Origin: Acestrorhynchus altus | Taxonomy: Eukaryota; Chordata; Actinopteri; Characiformes; Acestrorhynchidae | DNA: 64,000 nt | Direction of reading: 5' to 3' | NCBI GenBank assembly: GCA_034509495.1 | Contig: CM067505.1 | Coordinates: 9,697,532 to 9,761,531, forward strand | Shown: positions 36,000 through 47,889 of the stretch, piece after piece | Position numbering within the stretch: position 1 is the first letter of the stretch | Layout of the letters: every line of letters begins with the position of its first letter | Position numbers and translations under genes: made by a program | Notes under the pieces: generated by a model | Database searches by the model: none | Told to the model about the DNA's origin: nothing | What the model saw: only the letters and a program-made list of their open reading frames with translations

Positions 36000-36429
36000 G
36001 CTCCGTAGACAAAAAATTAGCACCTTGTGTTTAAGGTGATAGTAACTCCTGAAGTTGGCATGAGCAGTATCGAGTTAAAAAGAAGAGTGGAGTGTGTGGT
36101 TGGAGTAATAGACAGTGCAGGTGGTACAGTGCAGTGAATGTCTCATTTGATGTGTAGAAAATGGGCTGCAAAGCTGATGTTAATGATTGGCCAAAAATAA
36201 TTGGATTGCATTTGGGCCTGTCAAAGGCTATAGTGGAAAGGACGTGGCTACGTCTGCAGGTGTATGGAAGTGTATGGTCATAAGGATCTACCAGGAGTGA
36301 CAAAAGTCCAAAAGTTGTGGCCAAAATACAAAAGTGAGCAATGTTCATGATCTGCATTTCCCTGCTAAATCAAAACAATTTTCATTGATATACTGCAAAA
36401 CATACTGACGGTCTCTGTCCATCAGTTTA
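36000..36429. other. Unassigned sequence
   Basis: No feature was recognised. Confidence 0.5.
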
Positions 36430-36705
36430 TTCTTTCCTGGACTAAGGTGTGATGGTTTACGGTGCCATTTCATCTGCTGGTGTTGGTTTACTGTGTTTTA
36501 TGAAGACCAAAGACAATGCAGTGTCTACCAGAAGATTGTAGAGCACCTTGTGCTTCCATCTGTTGACAAGCTGTGGAGATGCAAATATCATTTTCAAGCA
36601 GAACCTAGCACCTGCTCACAGTGCCAAAATTACTACCAAATGGATTGCTGACCATGACATTACTGTGTTCTCCAGACCCCATAGAGAATCACAGCACAGC
36701 TGTGT
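36430..36705 (+). pseudogene. Tc1-like transposase relic (LAPAH family)
   Basis: The translation holds MVYGAIS-like sequence at about 36450, then GDANIIFKQNLAPAHSAKIT (about 36576-36635) and TKWIADHDITVF. In this Tc1 family the block is Gln-Gln-Asp-Leu-Ala-Pro-Ala-His, with the Asp catalytic. Here it reads KQNLAPAH, an Asp to Asn change. The following 'WPxxSPDLNPIEN' part has collapsed to SRPHRES, so the catalytic Glu region is damaged too. A sister copy in reverse lies at 54236-54620. Confidence 0.75.
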
Positions 36706-37439
36706 GCAGTGTGTCTTGTGCTATTCATTTGATAAAGTATACTTCAATACCCAATTTAGGTCGTGTGGGGATAAACCAGTCATCAGTGATCCTGTGATCA
36801 GAAACTGACCAGACAGCTATTTGGATCTAACATGGCCAGTGAATGCAACTGCAATGTGAACAGACACACAATTTTAATAGTGGGCTAGTCACAACACCAC
36901 AAAAGACAAGATGCTCCCCAATCACAGAATGCGCAGTCAGGTCAAGCAGAAATGCAGCATCACTGTTTTTATTCCATCGCCACTTTGTCAGGGCTTTCGA
37001 TGTGTCTTATACCACCATGTCACCAGGATCAAGCCATCTCTTCCTGAGCACGTCCAAGTGACAGACCTTGACATGAATAAAAGATGAAGAGGATGGAGAC
37101 AAGCAGAAAGGCTAACCATGCAGAACATTAAAGTGAGTGGAATGGCATTGAGATAGCACTTTTATTCATTTGTGCATAAATCTTATAATGTGTATGTGGT
37201 TCAAAAAAACAACAAAAAAAGATTGCTGTTATCAGATAAAATACAACTGAAAATGTAACTGTCAGCCGTGATGCATGAGTAGATTATGGGTGATATCCAT
37301 AACTGCTGCCTATAGCCCTCATGAATAAATGGAAGGGTTGTGGAAAATGAGGCTGAGATGTTGCAATGTATTCAAAAAGCAACTTGGTTTAGTGCATGAA
37401 TCGCATTCAAGGTTGTTCCGAGTAGAAATTTAATTGCCA
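36706..37439. other. Unassigned sequence
   Basis: No gene is supported. Confidence 0.5.
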
Positions 37440-38195
37440 TGCTCTTTCTAGGAGGATATCACACCATGCAAGCTCACACATGAGAACACATTGTTCAGTG
37501 ATGATTGTCCTACTGACACCTTCATTGTGTCCATCTTGGCGACAGGTTGGCAGGATAACCCCTCTGCAACATCTAGACGGCCAGTCAACTCAGCTCTCGT
37601 ATCAACCTGACAGTGCCGCTGCCTTCTTCTGTCAGCTCGAGGGTGTTTCTGTCGAGACAAGGCCATCAAAAAGCCCTTGAATTGCCCATGGTGTCAACAT
37701 TGATGGCCACTAAAAACAAAGCCTCTACTGGCTGTTTAGGTCCAATAAAGAATTTCATTATCCGTGTCATTAGCACTGTACTTTGTGTCATAATGAAGTT
37801 AATGTGGTTGTAAATCGCAGGAACCTTAGTGTCTGCACTTTAAGATTCTTATCAAGGGGAGAGTGCAGGAATTTGCCCTACACTGAGCTGAGCTGTTTGT
37901 TTTTTTTTATTCCCTCAACACCATTGCAGACTTCATGATCTCCTTTGATGTGTGAGTCAGTTATCGCTTTATCTCATTAATTTTCCCTCCTTTATCAAAG
38001 AGCTTTGCTGCTCGCTGCATTATTACCACCCTGCTAGTACACAGTGGGAGAGAAGGTGGAGGGGTATGGAGCTCTTCATTTTCGTTCCAAGTAATTAGCC
38101 ATATAAATCTTGCACCAGTCATACATGGAGAGAGATTTTTCTCCACTCTCCCATGTAAATGGCTCTGCTAAGATGGCTGTCCAATGAGGAAACCT
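37440..38195. promoter_or_regulatory. Candidate conserved non-coding element
   Basis: About 750 bp without microsatellite, transposon motif or meaningful frame, of balanced composition. Four homeodomain-type ATTA/TAAT cores fall within 47 bp (37757-37760, 37769-37772, 37791-37794, 37800-37803). A TCF/LEF-type ATCAAAG lies at 37994-38000 next to GAGCTTTG. More TAAT cores follow near 37976-37982 and 38088-38096. This is the pattern of a developmental enhancer, but the assignment is by eye; conservation was not measured. Confidence 0.28.
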
Positions 38196-38699
38196 CAAGA
38201 GAACAAGAATTATTAAAGAGAAAAAAATAAAAATAAAAAACAAGATTATTTCTAGTTTTGCCCGTCTGCAATTGGTGCGTAATATCTTTGTATTTGTATA
38301 CAAATTGTGATTTCATATTACAGCACAGAGCTACTAAATGTAGAAATGAAACAAACTTCAAATTACTTTGAAGCTGTGTCTCTAAAATGGATACAACCAC
38401 AATGAAACTCACTACAACCTGCATACTTTACTCTTCCTCAGAAGAGACTATCTAACGAACTGCTTAAATAAATGGAGCAACAGGATTTTAGACAGACCAT
38501 GTACTGTTTGGAGATGCTGCTATTTCACAACCTACAAAGTGCCCTACATAGGCAAAAGGGAGTAATTTGAAACAGGACCTGACAGAGTTAAAAGGGTTAC
38601 TGGAGAACTTACTGGAGAACCAAATCAAACAAACTGCTTGATCTGAAACCCTGTGAGGTGAATGTCCTCCAGGACCTATTTTGCCAAACCATGGGTTCC
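38196..38699. other. Unassigned sequence
   Basis: No feature was recognised. Confidence 0.5.
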
Positions 38700-39625
38700 A
38701 CATGTTTTCAAGCACACCTTTCTAGGCATGGAAGTGGGCTGCTGTACCATCCCAGAGCTGGCTAGGAGCAGTGAAGGGGAATGTGCAAAGGTGCATGGTG
38801 CAGCTGCAGGATTCAGTAGTGGTTTTACTGTGTTGTCCTAGATGAGTAGCAGTGCTGGTGAAAGAGAGGCAGGCAAGAGTAGTGGACAAGAGAGCTACAA
38901 TGCTGCCAAGGAGCTTGAAAATATGCACTGGAGCTGGGGTCCTCCCTCTGGGTCAACCACACTCACTTTGTCTGCTCTGCTGTTGGAGCAGAATGAGCAC
39001 CTGCCAAGCTCTGGTGTTAATTGTGGGGCTTCTAGTTGCTGGGGCTCCTCACTGGGTGGCAGTTGAGCATCTTTCTGTCACTGGTGCCTCAGGCTGGGGC
39101 ACCAAATACACCATCCCAGCTCAGGGATGGGCTTCCACTGCTGCTCCTCTCACCAATGACTGGACATGCACTGCAGGCTCAGTCCAGCAACTCTAGCAAT
39201 GTACCACAGGTACGATCGGCCAGCTCACATGGCTGGTCACAGTATGTTGCATAAAGTTTTCTTACCATCGGCAATTACATGAGGGGTTCATGTGGAAAGA
39301 CAGAAAAAAAGAAGAAAAACATGCTCAAAGCATAAATTAAGTTTGCTCACATGCCTGCTGTGATTGTCTCATGCATGGATCATGGCACGCTACAGTGGTG
39401 ATGTGCAGTTACACCAAATGTTGACCAACGTTTATGTTCTTCTTCCCATATCTCAACAGACCCAAAGTGTATTTTTGTGTTTGATGCAAGTGCCTCGTAA
39501 TGTACGTGACCCATGTTGCTTGCACTTTGCTCTTTTGTTAATGATGGTACTGCATTCATTACGGAGAATTGTGGTGTCATGCAAACAGATCTCATGGCAT
39601 GCATTCTGCACTTACAAATTATAAA
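38700..39625. mobile_element. GC-richer block, probable interspersed repeat
   Basis: The composition rises sharply above its surroundings (for example TGGGGCTTCTAGTTGCTGGG near 39021-39040, and TCAGGCTGGGGCACCAAATA near 39090-39109). No frame shows a known domain, although 38852-39196 stays open by composition. From memory, similar text (GAGCACCTGCCAAGCTCTGG, TCATGCATGGATCATGGCAC) recurs in fish genomes, which suggests a dispersed element of uncertain class. Confidence 0.35.
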
Positions 39626-42600
39626 ATGTTTGTAATGTTATATGGTAACACATTAACTTTTTTTTTTTGTTTTGTTTTATTTTCTGATTTAATTGCAAGG
39701 CAAAAATGTTGATATACCTGTATCTGGATTTCAGATGTTAGTCAGGCACAGCATTCTTTGCAAAATTACCTAGAGTATCTCCATGGTGCTGATCCTAACT
39801 TCCTGCCTTACAAATAAAATGGTATGAATGGTAAGGGGCTGATCATGGTATAAACTCAGAAGTGGTGAGAGAAGCAATGAACCTGCAGTATGACAAGCAT
39901 GAGCCATCTGAGATGTAAAGATGTAAAGATGGGATACTGAGGGAATATATAATAAATAAATAAAATCATTATTTTTGTCTGGATATAATAGACATTACAT
40001 TTACAGTATTAGAGTTATTGGTAGCCTATTTAGTTGCCTAATTATTCTATCTAATTATAACCACAACATCTAAATGTGATATCCTACAATATGTGTATAT
40101 ATGCCAGAAAATACTGTAAAATACTGCATGATAAATATAGTGTAGACACAACATGTGTAGGAATGTCCCCATTCTGGGCTTCAAACATACTCCATATTTG
40201 GAAGCTGTCAAGCCCATACTTGATCCTGGTTGATCCAGAACTGTATAATATCTGCAACTTTACAGGCATGGATACCACCAGATACTTTGTGTTTTTGCAC
40301 ACTGGCACTGCACCAAGTGCCAGGTTAAATGGTGCCTGCATTCTCCACCATGAGCCATGCCAGAAAATTGGGGGCATGGCCACAAGGAACACAGTGAGCA
40401 CAAAAGACATGTAAACACATGGGAATGATAGCAACGTAAATGGCTCGCACATTTAAACACCAAAGCCAACAGGGTAACAGAAAGAGCAAAGCCCCACTAG
40501 GCTGCTATGGGCAGCCTACAACAGTTTTAAGCACTTGCCAGTCCATTCTAGCCCTCTCGAGTCCCCCTGCACAGAGTCCACATTTGTCCTCCTCATATCC
40601 CTCTTTCCTCTCCTGTCTCTCCAGAGGAGTGTGGGCAGTTGGTTTTAAATCATTCCAATGGCAAAAGTGAGAACATCTGGTCTGCTTTGATTACAGACCA
40701 GCTGAAACACAGTGGCTCCGACTCTGTTAAACCACCATCAGGAGAACATTGAACAACAATGGTGTGCATAGCAGGGTTGCAAGAAGAAAGCTGCTGCTCT
40801 CCAAAAGAGAACACTGCCGCCCATCTGCAGTTTGCTAAAGATCAAATGGACAAGTGAGAATGCTATTGGATCTTTTAGGTTTAAATGAAAATGTTATGTT
40901 TGTTGAAAGGAAAAAGTTGGAATGGCCCAGTGAACATTCTGATCTTAACCAAAATAAAAATGTTGTGAAAGGACAAGAAATAAACAGATCATGAAGGAAG
41001 CCCACCAACACAACAGAATATAAGTGTTTTTGTTGTTGTTGTTTTTTTATTATTGAAGAAATTCGTGCAAAATGTTAATTAGTGGACTAATCAAACAGTT
41101 ATTGGATATATAAAAAACAATCAAAAGGTTTCTAAAGGATATAAACATTCTAAATGATTCTGAAGGAAGAATCTTATAAAGCTTTCAAACTCATAAAGGT
41201 ATAGTTTATACCTGCCATCCTACTAACCAGACCAACATGCATCTTTGTTAATTTCTCCAAAGTAATCTCACAGGTCTTCAGTAACTACACAAACAAAAAT
41301 GCAGTTATATAACTCTCAAAATATTCTTTACCCATATCCGTAGCCAGACCTTAACACAGCCTTATTAATCTCCAAAATAATCCAGTGAATTCCAACCTCA
41401 ACCTTTTGGCTCCAGCTAGAAAAACAAGGGTGCTTGACATTTGTGGTCAAACCATATGTTAGGCTCCAGAAATAAATCAGGAAAGTCATAATTTCTCTGT
41501 GAATTGCAGATGTTCTTGGTTCACACTGGCTGGCATCATATGGATGGATTATGAAGATAGACAGATCGCTGGAAGAAAAGGATGCAGTCTAGTGGCTGGA
41601 TTGACTGTCAAGAAGATGGTGTGACATAGGCCGGAGATGATGAATTGACTCCATAGGCATTACGGCATAAAAAAGGGAAAATGTGATCAATAGTGATTGA
41701 TCATTGCTCATCGTTGAGAGGAGTTAATCTAATCTGCCTAGCTTTACTGACAGAATTCCATTACTCACCTGTGCCACTCTATCCTGCTAACTTCCATTAC
41801 AGTCATGCTCCCTGCTCCAGGAGAGGATTGTGCAGGAGGCTTGTACCCGCTAAGATGGTCCATTCGGCGCCATACGACAGGAAGTCAATAGCAAGACATG
41901 TAGGTACGTCGTTGGATCCAGGCAGAGGACCTCTGACTGGTTCTCCTGGCCATTTCTCACATTGCTTGTTCTGATATTGGTTCACTAAATGCATTTTGAG
42001 AAGGGAGGAAAAACAAATTCGTTGAAATATACAGCAAGGGTTCAAACAAAAATAAAATTGGCTGACAATAAATCGTGAATTGAAATGAAAGGTCAAAAAA
42101 GTCCACCACTTATGTGGTAGCAAATGTACATAGCTTCAAAATATGACTTACAAATTAGGATACAGCTGTTTCTCATAGATATGGCAGAGACATTTTAGTT
42201 CAAATATTGTCAAAATTTTGAAATTCTACAGCAGCCTGGTTTCTGCTGTATTTGACTAGAGTATGTGCTCAGTGTGATGGGCCACAAGCGACATCTTGCA
42301 ATATAAGGACAAGGGTACACCACTGAATTCCCAAAACAATTTCAATTCACAATGTCCCAATTTGATTCAATATCCAATTTGATTTAATATTGATTTCAGC
42401 ATTTTTCAGCTACTTCAGTTTACTAGAACAGGTTTTGTTCAAATATGAAAAGAGATTTTCAGATACTAATATTGTATTTGTACAAGAATCATTAATTCTA
42501 AGTAATAGTATTAGTCTTAGATGATGCTAAATATAGCTATTAGAACCACATACATTAATAGAGATTTCACATATTTCAAATACCATATGCATATGCAAAG

Positions 42601-43974
42601 CAAACAAATTTGCACACAAATTAATGCATGTGCACAGACTGACAGACATATACCAAATATATTCATTTTATATCATAAAATTACCAAGCATATAGACTAG
42701 AATCTCATGGGGGGGAAAATAAGCCTATGATCTTTCTGGGGATCAAGTCAACTCAAAATGAAGCCTCACTGATTTCTACAGAAGGAGCCACTGGTGTGTT
42801 GTGTGTGCTGTACAGTGACTGCTGCACTGCTGCAACGTGCAGAAGCTTTATTATCTACAGCAGAGAAACCTTACCGTGCATCTTGCAGCTCCAAGCTCAG
42901 TGTATAAACAACACAGACATGTGCTCTGTGTTTATAGATCAAAGTAGTGTTTATCATTTGAACAGCTAAATATACAGGTTTATATAAATGTAGACCCTTC
43001 AATGTTTCTGAGAGAGCGTTTATTATGTTTCTATGATAACAACCTGTGCTGTGTTTTTGTGAAACTGACAAAACAATTGATCTTGGCATTTTAGAAATTG
43101 ATATCAGATCATTTAAAAATAAATTTGAATTAAAAAAAATCTATTATTTAAACTAAAAGGGAACTAGTTGTACACATCCAACTGAGTAGCCACCACATTT
43201 CCCTGTTTTAACACCATGTATTGCTATTTGTTGAGTCATGAAAATGCACTTGTTTCCTTTATCAAGATACAGAATGTTATTCATTTTATGCTGATGCTTA
43301 TGCTGGCATTCAGTCAGATGTTTGTTTATCAGGAATATGATAAAAAGGATAAAATGATAGCCTTAACACATTCACATATTAAACACATTCTGTAGATCTT
43401 ATGGCAAACTGCACCAGCCATTTTCATTTTATATGGGTGTTTCTTTACTTTTGAGACACCCTGAAGTAAAACCTAAATTTATCTCAGTCTAGATGCAAGA
43501 GGTGAATATACTATTTGGCATACTAGCATACGCTTGTGTAGCATTTTGTTCTGTCCTTCAGTCTAAAGGTTTTTATTTAATGAAAGTCTCATTATTTATA
43601 AAGACCTTCCTCTAAAGCAAAACTGAAGGTTTTATTGATTTTCAACATTATCAACATTTTGTTTTTCTCCTCAGGCTGAGTTGCATGACCGAGAAGCTGA
43701 CTCCCCATCTCTGAATATAACAACAGCTAATATCATATACTGAGCCTTTTCTTGTCACTTGAAATACATACCAATACCAACGACAAAACATAACATTAAA
43801 AAAGGAGTTCAGTCAGTTCAACCATCTGCTGCTTCTCTCCTTTCCAACCTCTATCCCTCAAGTCATGTTCTATCTTTACCCCATCTATCAATTGGCCAGT
43901 GGAATGGAAGTGCTATTTTTACACAGTGTCTTTGCTTGTAATTGTGTTTAATTAGTGATGGAGAACAAATATAA
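39626..43974. other. Long stretch without recognised features
   Basis: About 4.3 kb. No gene, known transposon or long array was recognised. It has minor simple sequence: a T-run at 39658-39669, GATGTAAA doubled near 39909-39925, and a T-rich stretch near 41029-41047. Short frames lack domains. Confidence 0.45.
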
Positions 43975-44110
43975 GCCATGTGCCCTCATGCTGGGCGAAG
44001 CGATTAACCACAGGCTTTGTTTAAACACAAGCCTGCCAATCAGGCTGTCCTTTGTCTTCACCACTAATCAGTATTTCATTGTTGGGCAAACACAATGAAA
44101 TCCCCCTCCT
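43975..44110. promoter_or_regulatory. Candidate regulatory block with stacked inverted repeats
   Basis: Three symmetric elements lie within 90 bp. TGTTTAAACA, a perfect 10-bp palindrome (44018-44027), sits between AGGCTT and AAGCCT arms (44012-44017, 44029-44034). GCCTG...CAGGC flanks a CCAAT word (44031-44045). TTTCATTGT and ACAATGAAA form a perfect 9-bp inverted repeat with a 9-nt spacer (44074-44082, 44092-44100). The last contains SOX-type ATTGT/ACAAT cores facing each other, and CCTTTGT at 44049-44055 is another SOX-like word. AACCACA (44007-44013) is RUNX-like. Function is inferred from motifs only. Confidence 0.25.
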
Positions 44111-44431
44111 GCCACTCCTCTAAAAAATAGATGAATAATCACAGATAAAGAACACTTTCTCACTATTTTTCCCTGGTTACAGAGGCAATGCAAGGAAAAA
44201 ATGAATCAGTACAAGTTGTGGTACAAGTTAAACTCAGAATTAATAGATTCCACTACTAATAATTCAATGCCAAAGATTTACAACAAAGATTAAGGGACAG
44301 TAACTTTAGTCCTCATTGACAGCATATTAGAGTAAACACCTTAAGGCTTACCTACAACTGTAATTGCCTCTGTCCAGGAGGACAACTTGTTTTTCCACAG
44401 AGGAGAAGCAGAGAAAAAAAATCACAAGAAA

Positions 44432-44432
<1 letters not shown>

Positions 44433-44513
<81 letters not shown>
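44433..44513. repeat. Compound (CA)n(TA)n microsatellite
   Basis: About 26 CA units are followed without break by about 13 TA units. Confidence 0.97.
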
Positions 44514-44516
<3 letters not shown>

Positions 44517-44870
44517 ACCTTGCAAATGGATCTTATCTAAGTGGCTATACAGGGGACAATATAGACAGGATAAAATATAAATCATATAATCGGGGCTTCA
44601 TAAAAAATTTACACCAATCTTTATTAGTGTCATTTTCATTTACAGAATGTGCTATAATTTGTAAGCATGGCAGGACAAGAATTAATGGAACTTACATTTA
44701 CATACATCATTAAAACATAAATTACATTTTCAGAAATCCTGTGGCACATTAGAACAGGAATAACAAAGACAACAGTTAAACTAGCTGCTGTTGTTTTTTT
44801 TAATGATAATAGTTTAGATAGACAATATGGCAAGTAGTATCTACCAGGTACTATGTATGGAGTATTGTTA

Positions 44871-45000
44871 AGAATAGAATAGAATAGAATAGAATAGAAT
44901 AGAATAGAATAGAATAGGATAGAATAAAATAGAATAGAATAGAATAAAACTTTATTGATCCCTTGGGAGGGTTCCTTCAGGGACATTAAGGATTTTTTTT
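44871..45000 (-). mobile_element. LINE 3' tail with (TTCTA)n array
   Basis: A pentanucleotide AGAAT array (44871-44945, about 15 units with two variant units) abuts AAAACTTTATTGATCCCTTG and GGAGGGTTCCTTCAGGGACA. On the minus strand this is a LINE 3' terminus (..CAATAAAGTTTT) running into (TTCTA)n. GAGGGTTCCTTCAGGGA at 44967-44983 is identical to 15034-15050, so it is the same LINE family as the 15-kb copy. The insertion is extremely 5'-truncated. Confidence 0.7.
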
Positions 45001-45089
45001 CAATTCAATTATAATATCTAATAATTGGGTACAAATATTGCAGCTGTATTATAAACATGAAGTTAAACCTTTTAAACTTAAATCATTTA
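45001..45089. other. Spacer
   Basis: Short unassigned sequence. Confidence 0.5.
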
Positions 45090-45494
45090 TGTCAGACCAG
45101 GACAGAAGAGAGGCATGTGCAGAGTAGAATTAAAGGGTATTTTAATTAGGGCAAAAGTACAGGCAAAGTAGCAAACAGCCCATGTTAAAAACATCAGTTA
45201 GACAAAAGGGCATTTCAGTAGATGAGGTGAGTAATACAGGCAGAGTTCAGAACCAAACAAAAACAATCCACGCTACAGAGGATGAAATCAGGAACAAGTC
45301 AAACACAGTAGCTAAACAACAATGAGACATAGTGGGCTTTAAATAGGTGATTAAACAGGTGTTCCACAGGTGGAATCAGTATTTAGGTCTCAGACTGAGA
45401 CCATCGGAGTCGTGTAATCTTAAGGTCAATGTTGGATGTTGGATCATGTGATTCAATGCTGGAAGTCCGGTACATTACCAAGGGGAATATGACA
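45090..45494 (-). mobile_element. Probable solo LTR, minus strand
   Basis: It has TGTCAGACC at the left and ATATGACA at the right, giving TG...CA ends and short imperfect terminal inverted repeats (TGTCA/TGACA). On the minus strand CTATTTAAAGCCC supplies a TATA-like box and CTAATTAAAATACC a possible poly(A) signal downstream of it. The length, about 405 bp, fits an LTR. The flanks (attta, gctta) are not an exact duplication. The family differs from LTRs A to C. Confidence 0.5.
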
Positions 45495-45615
45495 GCTTAC
45501 TGCTCTAGAATGTGATTAAAAGTATATTGTCAGAAAAATCTAGGTATATTTAGGTTATAGTTTTAAAACAGAAATGTGTTGATTTTAATAGCAAAACCAA
45601 AAATGACTATTAAGA

Positions 45616-45635
45616 AGATTATTATTGTTATTAAG

Positions 45636-45681
<46 letters not shown>

Positions 45682-45748
45682 GTTATAATTATTATTGTAT
45701 GCCTTAATAATAATAATAATAATAATACACACACACACACACACACAT
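45616..45748. repeat. Compound (ATT)n / (AAT)n / (CA)n microsatellite
   Basis: ATT units (45637-45680) turn into TTATAATTATTATTG, then AAT units and finally (CA)n (45726-45747). The ATT and AAT parts are inverted relative to each other and could form a hairpin. Confidence 0.95.
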
Positions 45749-46464
45749 AGATCATTAAGAGTTTGCATGATATACTTTCAATCACCATTTGAATAGTAAA
45801 CAGGGCAAACCAGTAGGTAAAAACATCATCACACAGTATATTGTAATGACACAAGTAAACCACCTGAATACTACCTCAAACAGTTACATGTATAGCAATC
45901 GTACAGTAGAGGATCAAAATAGGGAGCAAAAAAGAGTGAGATGGAGAAAAAACATTCAACCCTTTTCCATTTCCTCTTCCTGGCTTCCACATCTCTCTGA
46001 CTGAAATTCAGAGATCCTGCCCTTTTATCTGACAAATCTGCTATCATTTGAGACAAGATCTGATCTGACCTGAAGTAATAATGTTCAGATTCATTAAACA
46101 GTGACCTCCACCCATTCTCCAGACCTGCTGCCTATCTGAGGTAGGTCACAATTCATTGTCTGTAGCATAGGCACAGTATGCTCACAGTATACATGCCTGC
46201 AAATGGGTACTTGCATAAGGATGGTTGTTATAATGTAAACATACTGTATGTAAATTTAATAAGTCTAGAATATTCAAAACCACTACATCACTCAGCTCTG
46301 AGCAAGATGTTTCCTTCATACCTACTTACCTACATTTTTTTGTTTGTTTGTTTTTTGCAGGACAACTAGCACACCACCTAAATAAGCAAAATGGATGACT
46401 ACATGCCCTGTTGACTCTATGTAAAGTTTTGTGTGTTTATTTCTTAGATCCACTGATCGGCAGT
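45749..46464. other. Unassigned sequence
   Basis: No gene is supported. Confidence 0.5.
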
Positions 46465-47275
46465 TTGTGGGCAGTTACAAGCTGGTATTCTAAGCTTCAT
46501 ATGTCATGATCCCAGTAACATACAAACAGGATACACACTACAAATTACAAGACTTATGCTATCTTACCATCTCCTCCATTGTGTGATTTATCAGTAAGTA
46601 ATCAATCTTTTAAAAAAACATTTCAGTCATTTTAGTAAATACCTGTTTAAAATGAGCCATCCAGTGCATGTTTACTGCTCTGTCCATGTATACATGCTCT
46701 ACATGCTCTAGGCAGAGTCTGACTGATCAGTGACATCACCCACCCAGATATTGGGATATAAATGAGAAGGGAATGTTTGCTCTTTTTATGCTCACAGTGT
46801 TTTAATTTCAGAATAAAAGTCCTGAGAAGGGATCATTCTCATCCATACACATAAATAACAAAACAATGAAGCACATTCAGGTTATTTTCACTATAAAGTA
46901 CACTAGTAGCTTATAAATTATTATAAATTTCCATATCAATCTAATTATTGCAAATATGACAGATTCAAACACAGGTGATCAATTTTCAACAAGATTTTTG
47001 ACAAGTGTTTTTTTTTATCCTTATAAAAAAATAAAATAAAAAAGTAGGCGCAACTAATTTAAACAAAAACAAAACAAAATATGGTCAAATTCAAACAAAT
47101 ATTAAAAATATATATATATTTCAAATGAAGACAAAGTTGAAAAGCCTATGATCTCCTGAAAATAAAAATATCTGGCATGTCTATCTTCTACAAATACTGT
47201 CCTATTTTTATCAAATAAAAATAAGTCGAAAACAACCCACAAAATTGGCATAGGGGTCTAAAGGTTAAATCATCA
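46465..47275. mobile_element. Unclassified repeat Rep-A, copy 2 (about 0.8 kb)
   Basis: Its left part, GGGCAGTTACAAGCTGGTAT then TCTAAGCTTCATATGTCATG, matches 61042-61080 and 58933-58960. An inner part, CATGTTTACTGCTCTGTCCA (about 46668-46687), matches 59095-59114. The right part, TTTCAAATGAAGACAAAGTT then AAAAGCCTATGATCTCCTGA, matches 31275-31315 and 61860-61905. It ends ACCCACAAAATTGGCATAGG GGTCTAAAGG (about 47235-47265). A GGGATATAAATGAG TATA-like string lies inside. There is no open frame and no terminal inverted repeat. Confidence 0.55.
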
Positions 47276-47284
47276 ATATTATAT

Positions 47285-47460
47285 CTGGAAATATTTGGTG
47301 AGGCTGCAGGTTTTAATCCCAACAAAGCAGTAGCTCACCTGATCTAGGACTGAGAATAGCTGAGTGAAAGTGAGACCTGTCATGCTCCAGCATGTTTGGA
47401 ATGAATACCTGCAGCCACACCTGCCCTGTGTGGATAAGATTGGACACCCTGGCTTTAAAC
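47285..47460 (-). mobile_element. Common fish SINE-like repeat, decayed
   Basis: GGCTGCAGGTTTTAATCCCA, then GATCTAGGACTGAG, and ACCTGCAGCCACACCTGCCC with GTGTGGATAAGATTGGACAC, match from memory a very common fish interspersed repeat ('cctgcaggttttcattccaacc...ctgcagccacaccggcccttgtggataagattgg'). The class and strand are uncertain. Confidence 0.4.
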
Positions 47461-47889
47461 TATAAATAAAATGCTCTAGCAGCACACATGCAGCCTACAA
47501 CTTCAACGTCAGAGGCAAATGCTGAGGTTTACAGCAACCTCTGTTACAGGCTGAGCTTTGGTGTTTCCAAAGATGACAGAAGAAAATATACTAACAAGTG
47601 TACACAAACACAAAAAGATAGTTTATAATACTATTCCCAGGAACACCTTGAACTTTCTGTTCACACCTTACTATTTCTGACCTCCACATATAAAATGATG
47701 TAAAGACTGAAAGTCAATACAGTGTGGTTGTAAAAGCATAGCTATGGGAACATCACACATGCTCATAATAACCCTAAACCAACTTCTCTATGTTGCATGT
47801 CAAGTCTGACCATTTAAGGGGGTCATCCTTTCTTAGAATGTGTCCTGCCATGACTTCTGTCAAGATACAGAGATTTAACACCCTCGAGA
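47461..47889. other. Unassigned sequence
   Basis: No feature was recognised. Confidence 0.5.

Noticed and set aside
38842..39196. 114-codon frame as a host exon
   Set aside because: The frame has no recognisable domain and is explained by the GC-rich composition of a probable repeat; the first and last residues show no splice-site logic.
42727..42969. 80-codon cysteine-containing frame
   Set aside because: No signal peptide, domain, splice context or neighbouring exon supports it.
44352..44713. His-Thr and Cys-Val repeat frames
   Set aside because: They are translations of (CA)n; the same applies at 21819-22013, 51823-52008 and 56373-56624.
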